Shown piece by piece: positions 8,527-16,598 of a stretch of 35,307 nucleotides of DNA. A program made the translations under genes and the position numbers. The notes beneath the pieces are model-generated. The model did no database searches and had not been told where the DNA came from. It was given only the letters and a program-made list of their open reading frames with translations. Each line of letters opens with the position of its first letter. The first letter of the stretch is position 1. Source of the stretch: Candidatus Hydrogenedentota bacterium (GTDB taxonomy: Bacteria; Hydrogenedentota; Hydrogenedentia; Hydrogenedentales; GCA-2746185); assembly GCA_947486375.1 (NCBI GenBank), contig CANKTP010000014.1, forward strand, positions 1-35,307, read 5' to 3'.

Positions 8527-9753
8527 TTGATTCACGCCAACGACGACACGCCGCACTCGAAGGGCCTCCTCGCGCTCACCCTGTTGATGTGCAGCGCGCT
8601 CACCATCATGGCCGGCGCCGCCGTGGCCCCCGCCTTGCCGTCCATGGCCGAGCATTTCGATCGCGAGCGGCCCGGCGCGACGCTGCTCGTCCGGCTCATC
8701 CTCACCTTGCCCGCCCTGTTCATCGCCTTGGGCGCGCCGTTCATGGGAATCCTGCTCGACAAGTTCGGCCGGAAACGCATCCTCGTGTGCTCCTTGCTCG
8801 CCTTCGGGATTTTCGGCGGGATGGCGTTCCTGCTCGCGTCGCTCGAGGCGATTCTCGTGAGCCGCGCCGCGTTGGGCATCGTGGTCGCGGGCCTCATGAC
8901 CAGTTGCAGCACCCTGATCGGCGACCATTTCGAGGGGAGCGAACGCGACCGCATCATCGGCCTGCAAGGCGCGTTCATGTCCTTCGGCGGAGTCGGGTTC
9001 ATCCTCGCCAGCACCTTCCTGGTGCGCTTCGGTTGGCGGGAACCGTTCCTCATCTACCTCGTGGCCTTCGCCCTCGTGCCCCTCGCCGTGTGGGCTGTAC
9101 CCGAACCGGTGCGGCAACCCGGCCCGTCAATCGGGACGGATGTCGAGGGAGCGCCCCTGCCCTGGGCAACGATTCTCGTCACTTGCGGGCTATCGTTCCT
9201 CGGCATGGTGTTCTTCTACATGATTCCCGTGCAACTACCCTTCCTGGCCAATGACCTCACCGGTGGCCAGACCTTGCACTCCGGCTTGGTGGTCGCCACG
9301 TCGTCGGTGCTCGGGGCCTTCTCGGCGACCCAGTATCATCGTCTGCGCCGGCGGCTGGACGTCAAAGCCGTGGCCGCACTCGTGTTCATTCTCATGGCCG
9401 CCGGGTATTCCATCGTCGGGCTGTCCGACAATATCGGCCTCTTGTATGCCGGAGTCGCGACCGGCGGGCTCGGCCTCGGGATGCTCATGCCCAACCTCGC
9501 GCTATGGTTGATGTCGGAGACACCCGAGGCGATCCGGGGTCGAGTGGTCGGCGCGCTCACTACGAGCGTTTTCCTTGGGCAGTTTTTGTCGCCGCTCATC
9601 GTCGAGCCGGCGGTCCGCGAAGGCGGGGTTTCCTTTTCGTTCCGCGTTGCGGGAGCAGCCTTGCTTGCGCTTGGAATCGTGTTGATCGCGGGCAACGCGC
9701 TTGCCGCGAAGCGGCAGCTTATTGGAACAGCGGAAGGACCTTCGGCCCGATAA
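8527..9753 (+). CDS. MFS transporter
   Basis: 12-TM-like protein with MFS motif GILLDKFGRKRI. The ORF track opens at 8389, but that N-terminus begins inside a repeat; in-frame TTG at 8527 (LIHANDDTPHSKGLLALTLL) is a better start. Confidence 0.85.
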   Translation: MIHANDDTPHSKGLLALTLLMCSALTIMAGAAVAPALPSMAEHFDRERPGATLLVRLILTLPALFIALGAPFMGILLDKFGRKRILVCSLLAFGIFGGMAFLLASLEAILVSRAALGIVVAGLMTSCSTLIGDHFEGSERDRIIGLQGAFMSFGGVGFILASTFLVRFGWREPFLIYLVAFALVPLAVWAVPEPVRQPGPSIGTDVEGAPLPWATILVTCGLSFLGMVFFYMIPVQLPFLANDLTGGQTLHSGLVVATSSVLGAFSATQYHRLRRRLDVKAVAALVFILMAAGYSIVGLSDNIGLLYAGVATGGLGLGMLMPNLALWLMSETPEAIRGRVVGALTTSVFLGQFLSPLIVEPAVREGGVSFSFRVAGAALLALGIVLIAGNALAAKRQLIGTAEGPSAR

Positions 9754-10906
9754 GTCCCGCCTGCCAACGCATGAGCGGAGCGCTCTCGAGAAGGGCCTCG
9801 TGACTTTTCGGCCGCTTGTGCGCGATTTGGGCCAACGTCGCCCTCGAGGCGATGAGCGACGCCGTGAGTCCCAATTCTTCGCCGATTCCGGCACAGGCCT
9901 TTTGAAGACGGTCCAGCAACGCTTTTTCCTCGGGCGGGACCGGCGGCAGTCCCGATCGCTTCCGCCGTTCGGGCCACTCCGACTCGGGCAACTGGCGCGC
10001 GCGGCGAAGGCCCCCCTTCAGCTTCGCCAAGCGCGGCCCCGTACACGAGCGAGGCAACCTCGGGCCTTCTTCCAATTCCGATTCGGGATGGGCCACTGAC
10101 CACTGGGCCAGCTCGATGATCTCGATGTTTCCGAGAATCTTAAACGGGGGCCTGTCGGCCCGCTGCGCCTCCTCGTCCCGCCATTCCCAAACGGCGCGGA
10201 CAAAGGCGAGGGTCCGCCGATCCAACAGCCCGGAGCCCTTGATGCGCCAGCGGTCGTCGTCATCTCGTTCTGACTCTGCGGTGGCCGCCGCGACCATCCG
10301 CGCGCACGACTCCTCGTGCCATTCCAAGCGCCCGAGCGCCTCGAGTTCGCCGCGCATCGTGTCGGCAAGCTGCGCGAGATAACGCGTGTCATCAGAGGCA
10401 TAGTCGAGCTGCGCCGGCGACAACGGCCTGCGCGACCAATCGGATTTTTGGCCCTGCTTCGTTAGCGCGATGTCGAGATACTGCCGGGCGACCTCGACCA
10501 ACCCGATCGAGGCGCAGCCCAGTAGTTGGGCGGCCAGCATGGTGTCGAACACGGGCTTGTGCGGCACGAACCCGAACGAGGCGCGCATCATCCGCAGGTC
10601 GTAATCGCCCGCGTGAAATATCAGCGGCTTTTTCGCAATCAGTTCCAAGAATGGATCGAGCGTTAGCTCGGCCAGCGGGTCGAGGATGTAGTTCTCTTGA
10701 TCGAAGGTCAGTTGAACCAAGCAGACCTTCTGGTAGTATTGGTGGAGGCTGTTGGCCTCGGTGTCCAGCGCGATGCGTTCGGTCTTGCCCAACTTGCGGA
10801 CGAGCGACTTTAAGGAGTCGGGAGAGTCGACATAAGTAAAATTAGGAGGTGCATCCAAATCCGGCGGGACCCTTCGAAATCCGAGGTGACACCCAAGAAG
10901 TACCAT
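9719..10906 (-). CDS. rnd: Ribonuclease D (DEDD 3'-5' exonuclease + HRDC)
   Basis: 395 aa; IALDTEANSLHQYYQKVCLVQLTF, LIFHAGDYDLRMM, YASDDTRYLAQLADTM; 3' end overlaps the convergent MFS gene by 35 nt. Confidence 0.93.
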   Translation of the reverse strand: MVLLGCHLGFRRVPPDLDAPPNFTYVDSPDSLKSLVRKLGKTERIALDTEANSLHQYYQKVCLVQLTFDQENYILDPLAELTLDPFLELIAKKPLIFHAGDYDLRMMRASFGFVPHKPVFDTMLAAQLLGCASIGLVEVARQYLDIALTKQGQKSDWSRRPLSPAQLDYASDDTRYLAQLADTMRGELEALGRLEWHEESCARMVAAATAESERDDDDRWRIKGSGLLDRRTLAFVRAVWEWRDEEAQRADRPPFKILGNIEIIELAQWSVAHPESELEEGPRLPRSCTGPRLAKLKGGLRRARQLPESEWPERRKRSGLPPVPPEEKALLDRLQKACAGIGEELGLTASLIASRATLAQIAHKRPKSHEALLESAPLMRWQAGLIGPKVLPLFQ

Positions 10907-11079
10907 CCGGCGAGGGCTATGTCAACCAAGAAGCGCATCCGCGCAAAACTACTGCCCCCTCGTTTAATATATAACATGCTGAAAACAAACGGGTTATGAT
11001 GCAAACGTGTCCGCCACCTACTAGACCACGGTCAGGCATATTTACGTCAAATGCGTCTGCAACCAGCGGAGATACAGTC

Positions 11080-11547
11080 ATGCCCATCCTCGACCTGAAC
11101 GAAAAGAATCTGGCCTATCATTCGGATCGCATGCGCACCCTCGGCCCCGATCAGGCGCGACTCCGGGGCAAGATGACGCCGAGCCTGATGTTGTACCACC
11201 TGCGCCGCACCATCGACATCTCCCTCGGAAAGATCCCCGGCGTGGGCAAGCCCGTGGTTCCACTAGGACTACGCTGGCTGTTCCGGCTCGTCTTTTTCGA
11301 GTGGTTCACGACTTGGCCGATGGGCAAAATCAAAGCGCCCGACATTGTCGTTCCGACGACCGCAGGCGAGTTTGAAGAGGAGAAGCGTCTGCTGCTCGCG
11401 GCGATGGAGGAGTTCGTCCGCGAGGCCGCGGCCAATCCGGCCCGCATGACGGTCAATACGGGATTGGGCCCCTTGAGTCTCGCCTATTGGCGCCATGCCC
11501 ATGGCGTCCACATGAACCATCACTACCGGCAGTTTGGCTTGGTCTGA
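11080..11547 (+). CDS. DUF1569 / DinB-like domain protein, paralog 1
   Basis: LDLNEKNLAYHSDRMRTLGPDQARLRGKMTPSLMLYHLRRTID...HAHGVHMNHHYRQFGLV; start chosen at ATG 11080 rather than 10996. Confidence 0.75.
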   Translation: MPILDLNEKNLAYHSDRMRTLGPDQARLRGKMTPSLMLYHLRRTIDISLGKIPGVGKPVVPLGLRWLFRLVFFEWFTTWPMGKIKAPDIVVPTTAGEFEEEKRLLLAAMEEFVREAAANPARMTVNTGLGPLSLAYWRHAHGVHMNHHYRQFGLV

Positions 11548-11564
11548 ACATCGAGGAGTTGCCC

Positions 11565-12023
11565 ATGTCGAAGCCCCACCTTACCCGCGAAAATGAATCG
11601 ATGTTCCTGGCCCGAATCGAAAAGCTCCGCGCCGACAGCCCCCGCAAGTTCGGCACGATGGACACGAACAAGATGTTGCGCCACATGCGCAATGCGTTCG
11701 AGACCTGCGTCGGCGAAACGAACCTGCCGGATTCCAGCATTCCGGTGGTGCGCCGGATCCTGTATTTCGCGATTTGCCATGTGATGACCACTTGGCCCGG
11801 CGGACGCATCAAGGCACCCGACTACTGGTCACCGCCCACCGATCACCCCTTCGAGGAGGAAAAGGGCCTGTTCCTCGGCGCAATGAAGCGGTTCTTCGAT
11901 GCGCTTGAGGCCCATCCAGGCCAAGTGGGTCGCCATCCCATATTGGGCCCATTGACAATGCGGCAATGGAGCCGGTTGAACGGGATTCACCTGCACCACC
12001 ATCTCCGCCAATTCGGCGCTTAG
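11565..12023 (+). CDS. DUF1569 / DinB-like domain protein, paralog 2
   Basis: MSKPHLTRENESMFLARIEKLRADSPRKFGTMDTNKMLRHMRNAFE...LNGIHLHHHLRQFGA; colinear with the preceding ORF (TTWPMGKIKAPD / TTWPGGRIKAPD). Confidence 0.75.
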   Translation: MSKPHLTRENESMFLARIEKLRADSPRKFGTMDTNKMLRHMRNAFETCVGETNLPDSSIPVVRRILYFAICHVMTTWPGGRIKAPDYWSPPTDHPFEEEKGLFLGAMKRFFDALEAHPGQVGRHPILGPLTMRQWSRLNGIHLHHHLRQFGA

Positions 12024-12138
12024 CCTGCACCGCAACTTTCGGAACGTGCAAACCGTTTTCCCCCCGGTGTACTATCCCCCTCCCGCGTGACGGCCCGATC
12101 GGGCGCGCTCGCGGGGACCGGGATTGCGGAGCGGTGGC

Positions 12139-12744
12139 ATGACAAAAATTCGGCGCGCCATACTAAGTTGTTATGACAAGACCGGGATCGTCGATCTCGC
12201 GAGGATTCTGGGCGAGTCGCAAGTCGAGATGATTGCGACCGAGGGGACCCACCGCGCGCTGACAAAGGCCGGGATCGAGTGCAAGGACATCTCGGAATTT
12301 ACCGGAATTCGCGAGATGATGAACGGGCGCGTCAAGACCCTCCATCCGAAAATCCACGCCGGCCTCCTCGGAATTCGCGACAACAAGCTCCACGTCGAGG
12401 AAATGCAGACCTACGAATGCCAGTGGATCGACCTCGTCGTGGTGAATCTTCGCCCGCTCAATGACATCGCCCGGTTGCCCGGCATCACCCTCGAGGAGGT
12501 GATCGAGCAGGTCGATATCGGCGGCCTCGCAATGATCCGGTCGGCGGCGAAGAACTACCGCTACGTGTCCGTCGTGGTCAATCCCGAACGCTATTCTTCC
12601 TTTGTCCATGAGCTTCGCGCGAACGACGGGACGCTGACCTTCCGCACCCGCTTCCGCCTCGCGCAGGAGGCCTTCGCCTGTTCCGCCAAGTACGACGAGG
12701 AACTGGGCGAGTACCTGCACCGCTGCGAGCCGCCGGAGTATTGA
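12139..12744 (+). CDS. Stand-alone IMP cyclohydrolase (N-terminal half of PurH only)
   Basis: MTKIRRAILSCYDKTGIVDLARIL...IATEGTHRALTKAGIECKDISEFTGIREMMNGRVKTLHPKIHAGLL...VDIGGLAMIRSAAKNYRYVSVVV; stops at about 200 aa with no AICAR formyltransferase domain, followed by TGACATG of purD. Confidence 0.9.
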   Translation: MTKIRRAILSCYDKTGIVDLARILGESQVEMIATEGTHRALTKAGIECKDISEFTGIREMMNGRVKTLHPKIHAGLLGIRDNKLHVEEMQTYECQWIDLVVVNLRPLNDIARLPGITLEEVIEQVDIGGLAMIRSAAKNYRYVSVVVNPERYSSFVHELRANDGTLTFRTRFRLAQEAFACSAKYDEELGEYLHRCEPPEY

Positions 12745-12745
12745 C

Positions 12746-14032
12746 ATGCGCATCCTCGTGATCGGGTCCGGGGGACGCGAGCACGCGCTCGCCTGGAAGA
12801 TCGCGCAAAGCCCCCTGGTCGCGCAGATATATTGCGCGCCCGGAAATCCGGGCATGGCCGGCCATGCGAAATGCGTCGACATCGCATCGGGCGACATCGA
12901 TGGCCTGCTTAAATTCGCGGCGGATCGGAAGATAGACCTTACAGTCGTCGGGCCGGAGGATCCGCTCGCGGCGGGGATCGTGGACCGTTTCGCGGAAGCG
13001 GGCCTTCGCGCGTTCGGGCCCAGCGCCGCCGCGGCGCGACTCGAATCGAGCAAGGCCTTCGCGAAGGCCCACATGGCGCGGCACGGCATCCCGACGGCGG
13101 CCTACGCCGAGTTCGCGAACGCGGACGACGCCATCGAGTACGTCAAGTCCCAGCCGCTGCCGATTGTGATCAAGGCCGATGGCCTCGCCGCCGGAAAAGG
13201 CGTCACCGTCGCGCAGGACATCGAGACCGCGATTCGCGCAATCCGGGAGTCCCTCGACGAGGGCGCCTTCGGCGACGCGGGCAACCGGCTGATCGTCGAG
13301 GAGTTTCTCGACGGCGAGGAGGCCTCGTTCTTTTCGCTCACCGACGGCCATACCATCGTTTCGCTCGCGTCGGGCCAGGACCACAAGCGCGCCTTCGATG
13401 GGGACACCGGCCCCAATACCGGCGGCATGGGCGCCTATTCGCCGGCGCCGGTGGTGACGCCGGAAGTCCACCGCGCGATCGAGGAACAGATCGTGCGTCC
13501 GTGCATCGAGGGCATGGCCAGGGACGGACATCCGTACCGGGGCGTGCTCTACACCGGCGTGATGGTCACGGCCTCCGGCCCAAGGGTCGTCGAGTTCAAC
13601 TGCCGGTTCGGCGATCCGGAAACGCAAGTCGTCCTGCCGCGCATGAAGAGCGACCTTGTACCGTTACTGCTCGCCTGTTGCGATGGGACACTCGACCGGC
13701 ATCGCGTCGAGTGGCACGGCGGCGCCTGCGTCACGGTGGTGATGGCCTCGGGGGGATACCCGAAGGCCTACGCCAAGGGGATGGAGATAACCGGGATAGA
13801 CGCGGCGGAACGGGTCGCGGGCGTACAAGTGTTTCACGCCGGGACCGCCATGAAGGGAGGCCGGCTGGTCACCAACGGCGGGCGCGTCCTGAATGTCACC
13901 GCGATGGGATCGGGGGTCGCCTCGGCGGTCGAGAGCGCCTATGCTGCCGTGTCGCACATCCGCTTCGATGGCGCTTTCCACCGAAACGATATCGCCCATC
14001 GCGCACTCGGGCGGCGGAACGGCTGTCCCTAA
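12746..14032 (+). CDS. purD: Phosphoribosylamine--glycine ligase
   Basis: MRILVIGSGGREHALAWKIAQSPLV..., IKADGLAAGKGVTVA, GDTGPNTGGMGAYSP, FNCRFGDPETQVVLPRM; stop TAA lies in a partial palindromic-element arm. Confidence 0.97.
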   Translation: MRILVIGSGGREHALAWKIAQSPLVAQIYCAPGNPGMAGHAKCVDIASGDIDGLLKFAADRKIDLTVVGPEDPLAAGIVDRFAEAGLRAFGPSAAAARLESSKAFAKAHMARHGIPTAAYAEFANADDAIEYVKSQPLPIVIKADGLAAGKGVTVAQDIETAIRAIRESLDEGAFGDAGNRLIVEEFLDGEEASFFSLTDGHTIVSLASGQDHKRAFDGDTGPNTGGMGAYSPAPVVTPEVHRAIEEQIVRPCIEGMARDGHPYRGVLYTGVMVTASGPRVVEFNCRFGDPETQVVLPRMKSDLVPLLLACCDGTLDRHRVEWHGGACVTVVMASGGYPKAYAKGMEITGIDAAERVAGVQVFHAGTAMKGGRLVTNGGRVLNVTAMGSGVASAVESAYAAVSHIRFDGAFHRNDIAHRALGRRNGCP

Positions 14033-14037
14033 TTTCC
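14023..14037. repeat. Solo half-arm of the palindromic element (CTGTCCCTAATTTCC)
   Basis: 15-nt exact match to the terminal arm of the elements at 16410 and 25794; overlaps the purD stop and abuts the GGAGG of the next gene. Confidence 0.65.
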
Positions 14038-14052
14038 GGAGGTAATCTGCCC

Positions 14053-15522
14053 ATGTTTATTCGATTCGTTATGGCGCTATTTGTCTTGGCGTCGATCTCC
14101 GCCCGTGCCGATGACCCAAAAGTTCTCCTCATCGTCCTCGACGGACTTCGCCCCGACTACGTCACCCCAGACGTCATGCCGGTCCTCCACGCCCTCGGCG
14201 AACGCGGGATCGTCTTCGAGGATCACCACTCGGTGTTTCCGACGGTCACGCGGGTGAACTCGTCGTCGATCACGACGGGCTCGTATCCGGCATCGCATGG
14301 CCTGATGGACAATTCGGTGTATTTCCCCGAGGTCGATCCCCTCAAGGGATTGAACACCTCGGACGCGGCGAACTTGTTGCGCATCGACGAGGCCACCGGC
14401 GGAAACCTCTTGACGGCGAGGTCGCTGCCCGAGCGATTGGCGAAGTCCCGCATGGCCGCGCTGGTGGTCAGCTCCGGCTCCAGCGGTTCGGCCCTCCTGC
14501 TCAATCCCAAGGCGCTGGGCGGCGGCGTGATCAATGTCGAGCGCATCTTTCCGGAAACACAGCGCGATCGCATACTCGGCGCCTTGGGCCCCGCGCCGAT
14601 CGAAAGCACGCCGAATGACGCGCAGAACGGATGGGCCGTCGACGCATACCTCGCGTTTGGATTGGTCGAGTCAGGCCCCGAACTGGCCATGATGTGGCTC
14701 TCGGACCCGGACCACACGGCGCACGAACGCGGCATGGGCGATCCCGTCACCGTGGACGCGTTGCGGAAAGTCGATGCCCAGGTGGGCCGCGTCCTCGATG
14801 CCATCGCGAACAGCCCCTTCGCCGGGAAGGTCGATGTGATCGTCACCTCCGATCACGGCTTCTCGACCCATAAGGGCGGGATGAACGTGTCGGCGGTGCT
14901 CAAGGATCACGGCCTCGACGACGGCGCGGTCGTCGTTGCCGGCAACGTCTACGTCCAACAGGGCGGCCCCGAGCGCATCGCGGCCATCGTGAAGGCGCTC
15001 CAACAGGCCCCGTGGGCCGGCGCGATCTTTACGCGGGGCGCCGCGCCAGACGACATGATGGGCGCCGTCCCCGGCACACTCTCGCTGGCCGCGGCGCATC
15101 TCGATCATCCGCGCGCGGCGGACATCGTCGTGTCCGCCAATTGGTCCGGCGAGAAGAACGAGTTCGGATTCGCCGGTGCGACGACCCAAGGCGGCGTTGC
15201 GGGTCACGGCACCTCGAGTCCCCACGACATTCGCAACACCCTGATCGCGGCGGGGCCGTCCTTCAAGCAATCGGTGCGATCGCGGGTCCCCTCGAGCAAC
15301 GCCGACCTCGCGCCGACCATTTGCCAAATCGTGAATATTGAGGAATGGCCCCCGATGTACGGCCGGACGCTCCTCGAGGGACTGGTTGAGGGTCCCGATC
15401 CCAATCTGGTCACGGTGATTCGCTCGAGAATCCGTAGCGAATCGGAAGGCTACACCGTCGAGATGGACATCTCGACCGTCGCGAACCGGAGGTATATCAA
15501 CGGCACGCGGGTCAGCCGTTGA
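14053..15522 (+). CDS. Secreted alkaline phosphatase superfamily / type I phosphodiesterase-nucleotide pyrophosphatase-like hydrolase
   Basis: Signal peptide MFIRFVMALFVLASISARA, DDPKVLLIVLDGLRPDYVTPDVMP, TVTRVNSSSITTGSYPASHG, SDPDHTAHERG, TSDHGFSTHKGGMNV; GGAGG at 14038-14042. Confidence 0.9.
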   Translation: MFIRFVMALFVLASISARADDPKVLLIVLDGLRPDYVTPDVMPVLHALGERGIVFEDHHSVFPTVTRVNSSSITTGSYPASHGLMDNSVYFPEVDPLKGLNTSDAANLLRIDEATGGNLLTARSLPERLAKSRMAALVVSSGSSGSALLLNPKALGGGVINVERIFPETQRDRILGALGPAPIESTPNDAQNGWAVDAYLAFGLVESGPELAMMWLSDPDHTAHERGMGDPVTVDALRKVDAQVGRVLDAIANSPFAGKVDVIVTSDHGFSTHKGGMNVSAVLKDHGLDDGAVVVAGNVYVQQGGPERIAAIVKALQQAPWAGAIFTRGAAPDDMMGAVPGTLSLAAAHLDHPRAADIVVSANWSGEKNEFGFAGATTQGGVAGHGTSSPHDIRNTLIAAGPSFKQSVRSRVPSSNADLAPTICQIVNIEEWPPMYGRTLLEGLVEGPDPNLVTVIRSRIRSESEGYTVEMDISTVANRRYINGTRVSR

Positions 15523-15690
15523 TCAGTCCTTGCCGGGAAGAATCGACCCGATTATCCGGCCGACGGATTTCACGCCCGTACCCACCACGTTACCGGCGGT
15601 GCGAAGTACGATGCAGCCGGGCATGGCGGTAGAGGCGATCACCAAGACCGCGGCCAACAACAATCTTGCGAAGCGTTTGTAGCGCGGCAT
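15523..15690 (-). CDS. Small predicted lipoprotein (55 aa)
   Basis: MPRYKRFARLLLAAVLVIASTAMPGCIVLRTAGNVVGTGVKSVGRIIGSILPGKD*; basic N-terminus, hydrophobic core, lipobox-like AMPGC; absent from the ORF track because of length. Confidence 0.65.
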   Translation of the reverse strand: MPRYKRFARLLLAAVLVIASTAMPGCIVLRTAGNVVGTGVKSVGRIIGSILPGKD

Positions 15691-15968
15691 GCGCGGATTT
15701 CCTCGTTTCGAGCCGATTCGGGCGAGTTGTCAGGGGGATTGTACAACACAGGCCGGTCTCGAATCGCCGCGAGAATTCGCGTCGGGAATGCAGGCATGAG
15801 CGAACATCTTGGGAGTGGCGTCCCTTTTGTAGTGGCGACGACCGCATCGGGGTTTCTTGGGCAACCGGAAGGCTTGCTTTCCATTGCCGGGACCGGGGCA
15901 TGGCTTCGTTTTGCCGATGGTTTGCGTGGCGTGAGACAATCGCCCCGCCAATGCAAGGAGGATTGCTT

Positions 15969-16418
15969 GTGACGCTCGAGGACTTGGAACAATACGTCAT
16001 GCGGTATTTGGCGCAGGTGGGAAACCCGCTGGTCCGCATCGACACGTTGATCGCGCACCTCGAGGCGGACGGACGCTTGGCCGGGTTCAGCCGGGAGCGC
16101 CTCGTAGAGTTTCTCGCCCAACACGAACTCATCAAGGTCCTCGACGCGCAGGGGCTGAAGGCCAATCCGCGCATGGCGGCGGAGTGGGTGAAGGAAGGGC
16201 TTTCCCTCGGACCCTACGTGATTCTCAACACGCGCATGCCCGCGCCCGCCCAGATAATCGAGATGATGCGTGGCCAGATCCACACGATGCACGAGGCGCT
16301 CGAGGCGGCCCTCGATCACGCGCGCGAGGCGAAGGACGCGATCACGGAAGAAAAGGTCCTCGCCGCGATCGCCCGCGCGCAGGGCATTTGGAACAAGCTC
16401 TTGCCTCCGGGAAATTAG
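15969..16418 (+). CDS. Hypothetical protein (149 aa), GTG start
   Basis: AGGAGG at about 15957-15962 before GTG; VTLEDLEQYVMRYLAQVGNPLVRIDTLIAHLEADGR...; the last codons GGA AAT TAG come from the adjacent element arm. Confidence 0.75.
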   Translation: MTLEDLEQYVMRYLAQVGNPLVRIDTLIAHLEADGRLAGFSRERLVEFLAQHELIKVLDAQGLKANPRMAAEWVKEGLSLGPYVILNTRMPAPAQIIEMMRGQIHTMHEALEAALDHAREAKDAITEEKVLAAIARAQGIWNKLLPPGN

Positions 16419-16539
16419 GGACAGTCACCTATTATTCGATATAGGTAGTATATCTATGGCCCTAGTGCGGATTGAAGTAGCGCCGGTGCCTCGAGGTCAA
16501 CCGGCGGAATCGAATAATAGGTGACTGTCCCTAATTTCC
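16410..16539. repeat. Palindromic element (copy C), 130 bp
   Basis: GGAAATTAGGGACAGTCACCTATTATTCGA 16410-16439 and exact reverse complement 16510-16539 (32 bp if one more base at each end of the arm is counted); 70-nt core. Confidence 0.95.
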
Positions 16540-16598
16540 CCCATCGGGCGCCGCGCGTCCGCTAACGCGCGGCGCCCGTGTGGGAGCAAGGGCCCGCG

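Noticed and set aside
13501-14052. N-terminal extension of the 13501-15522 ORF
   Set aside because: It runs through the purD 3' end in another frame; a signal peptide and GGAGG place the true start at 14053.
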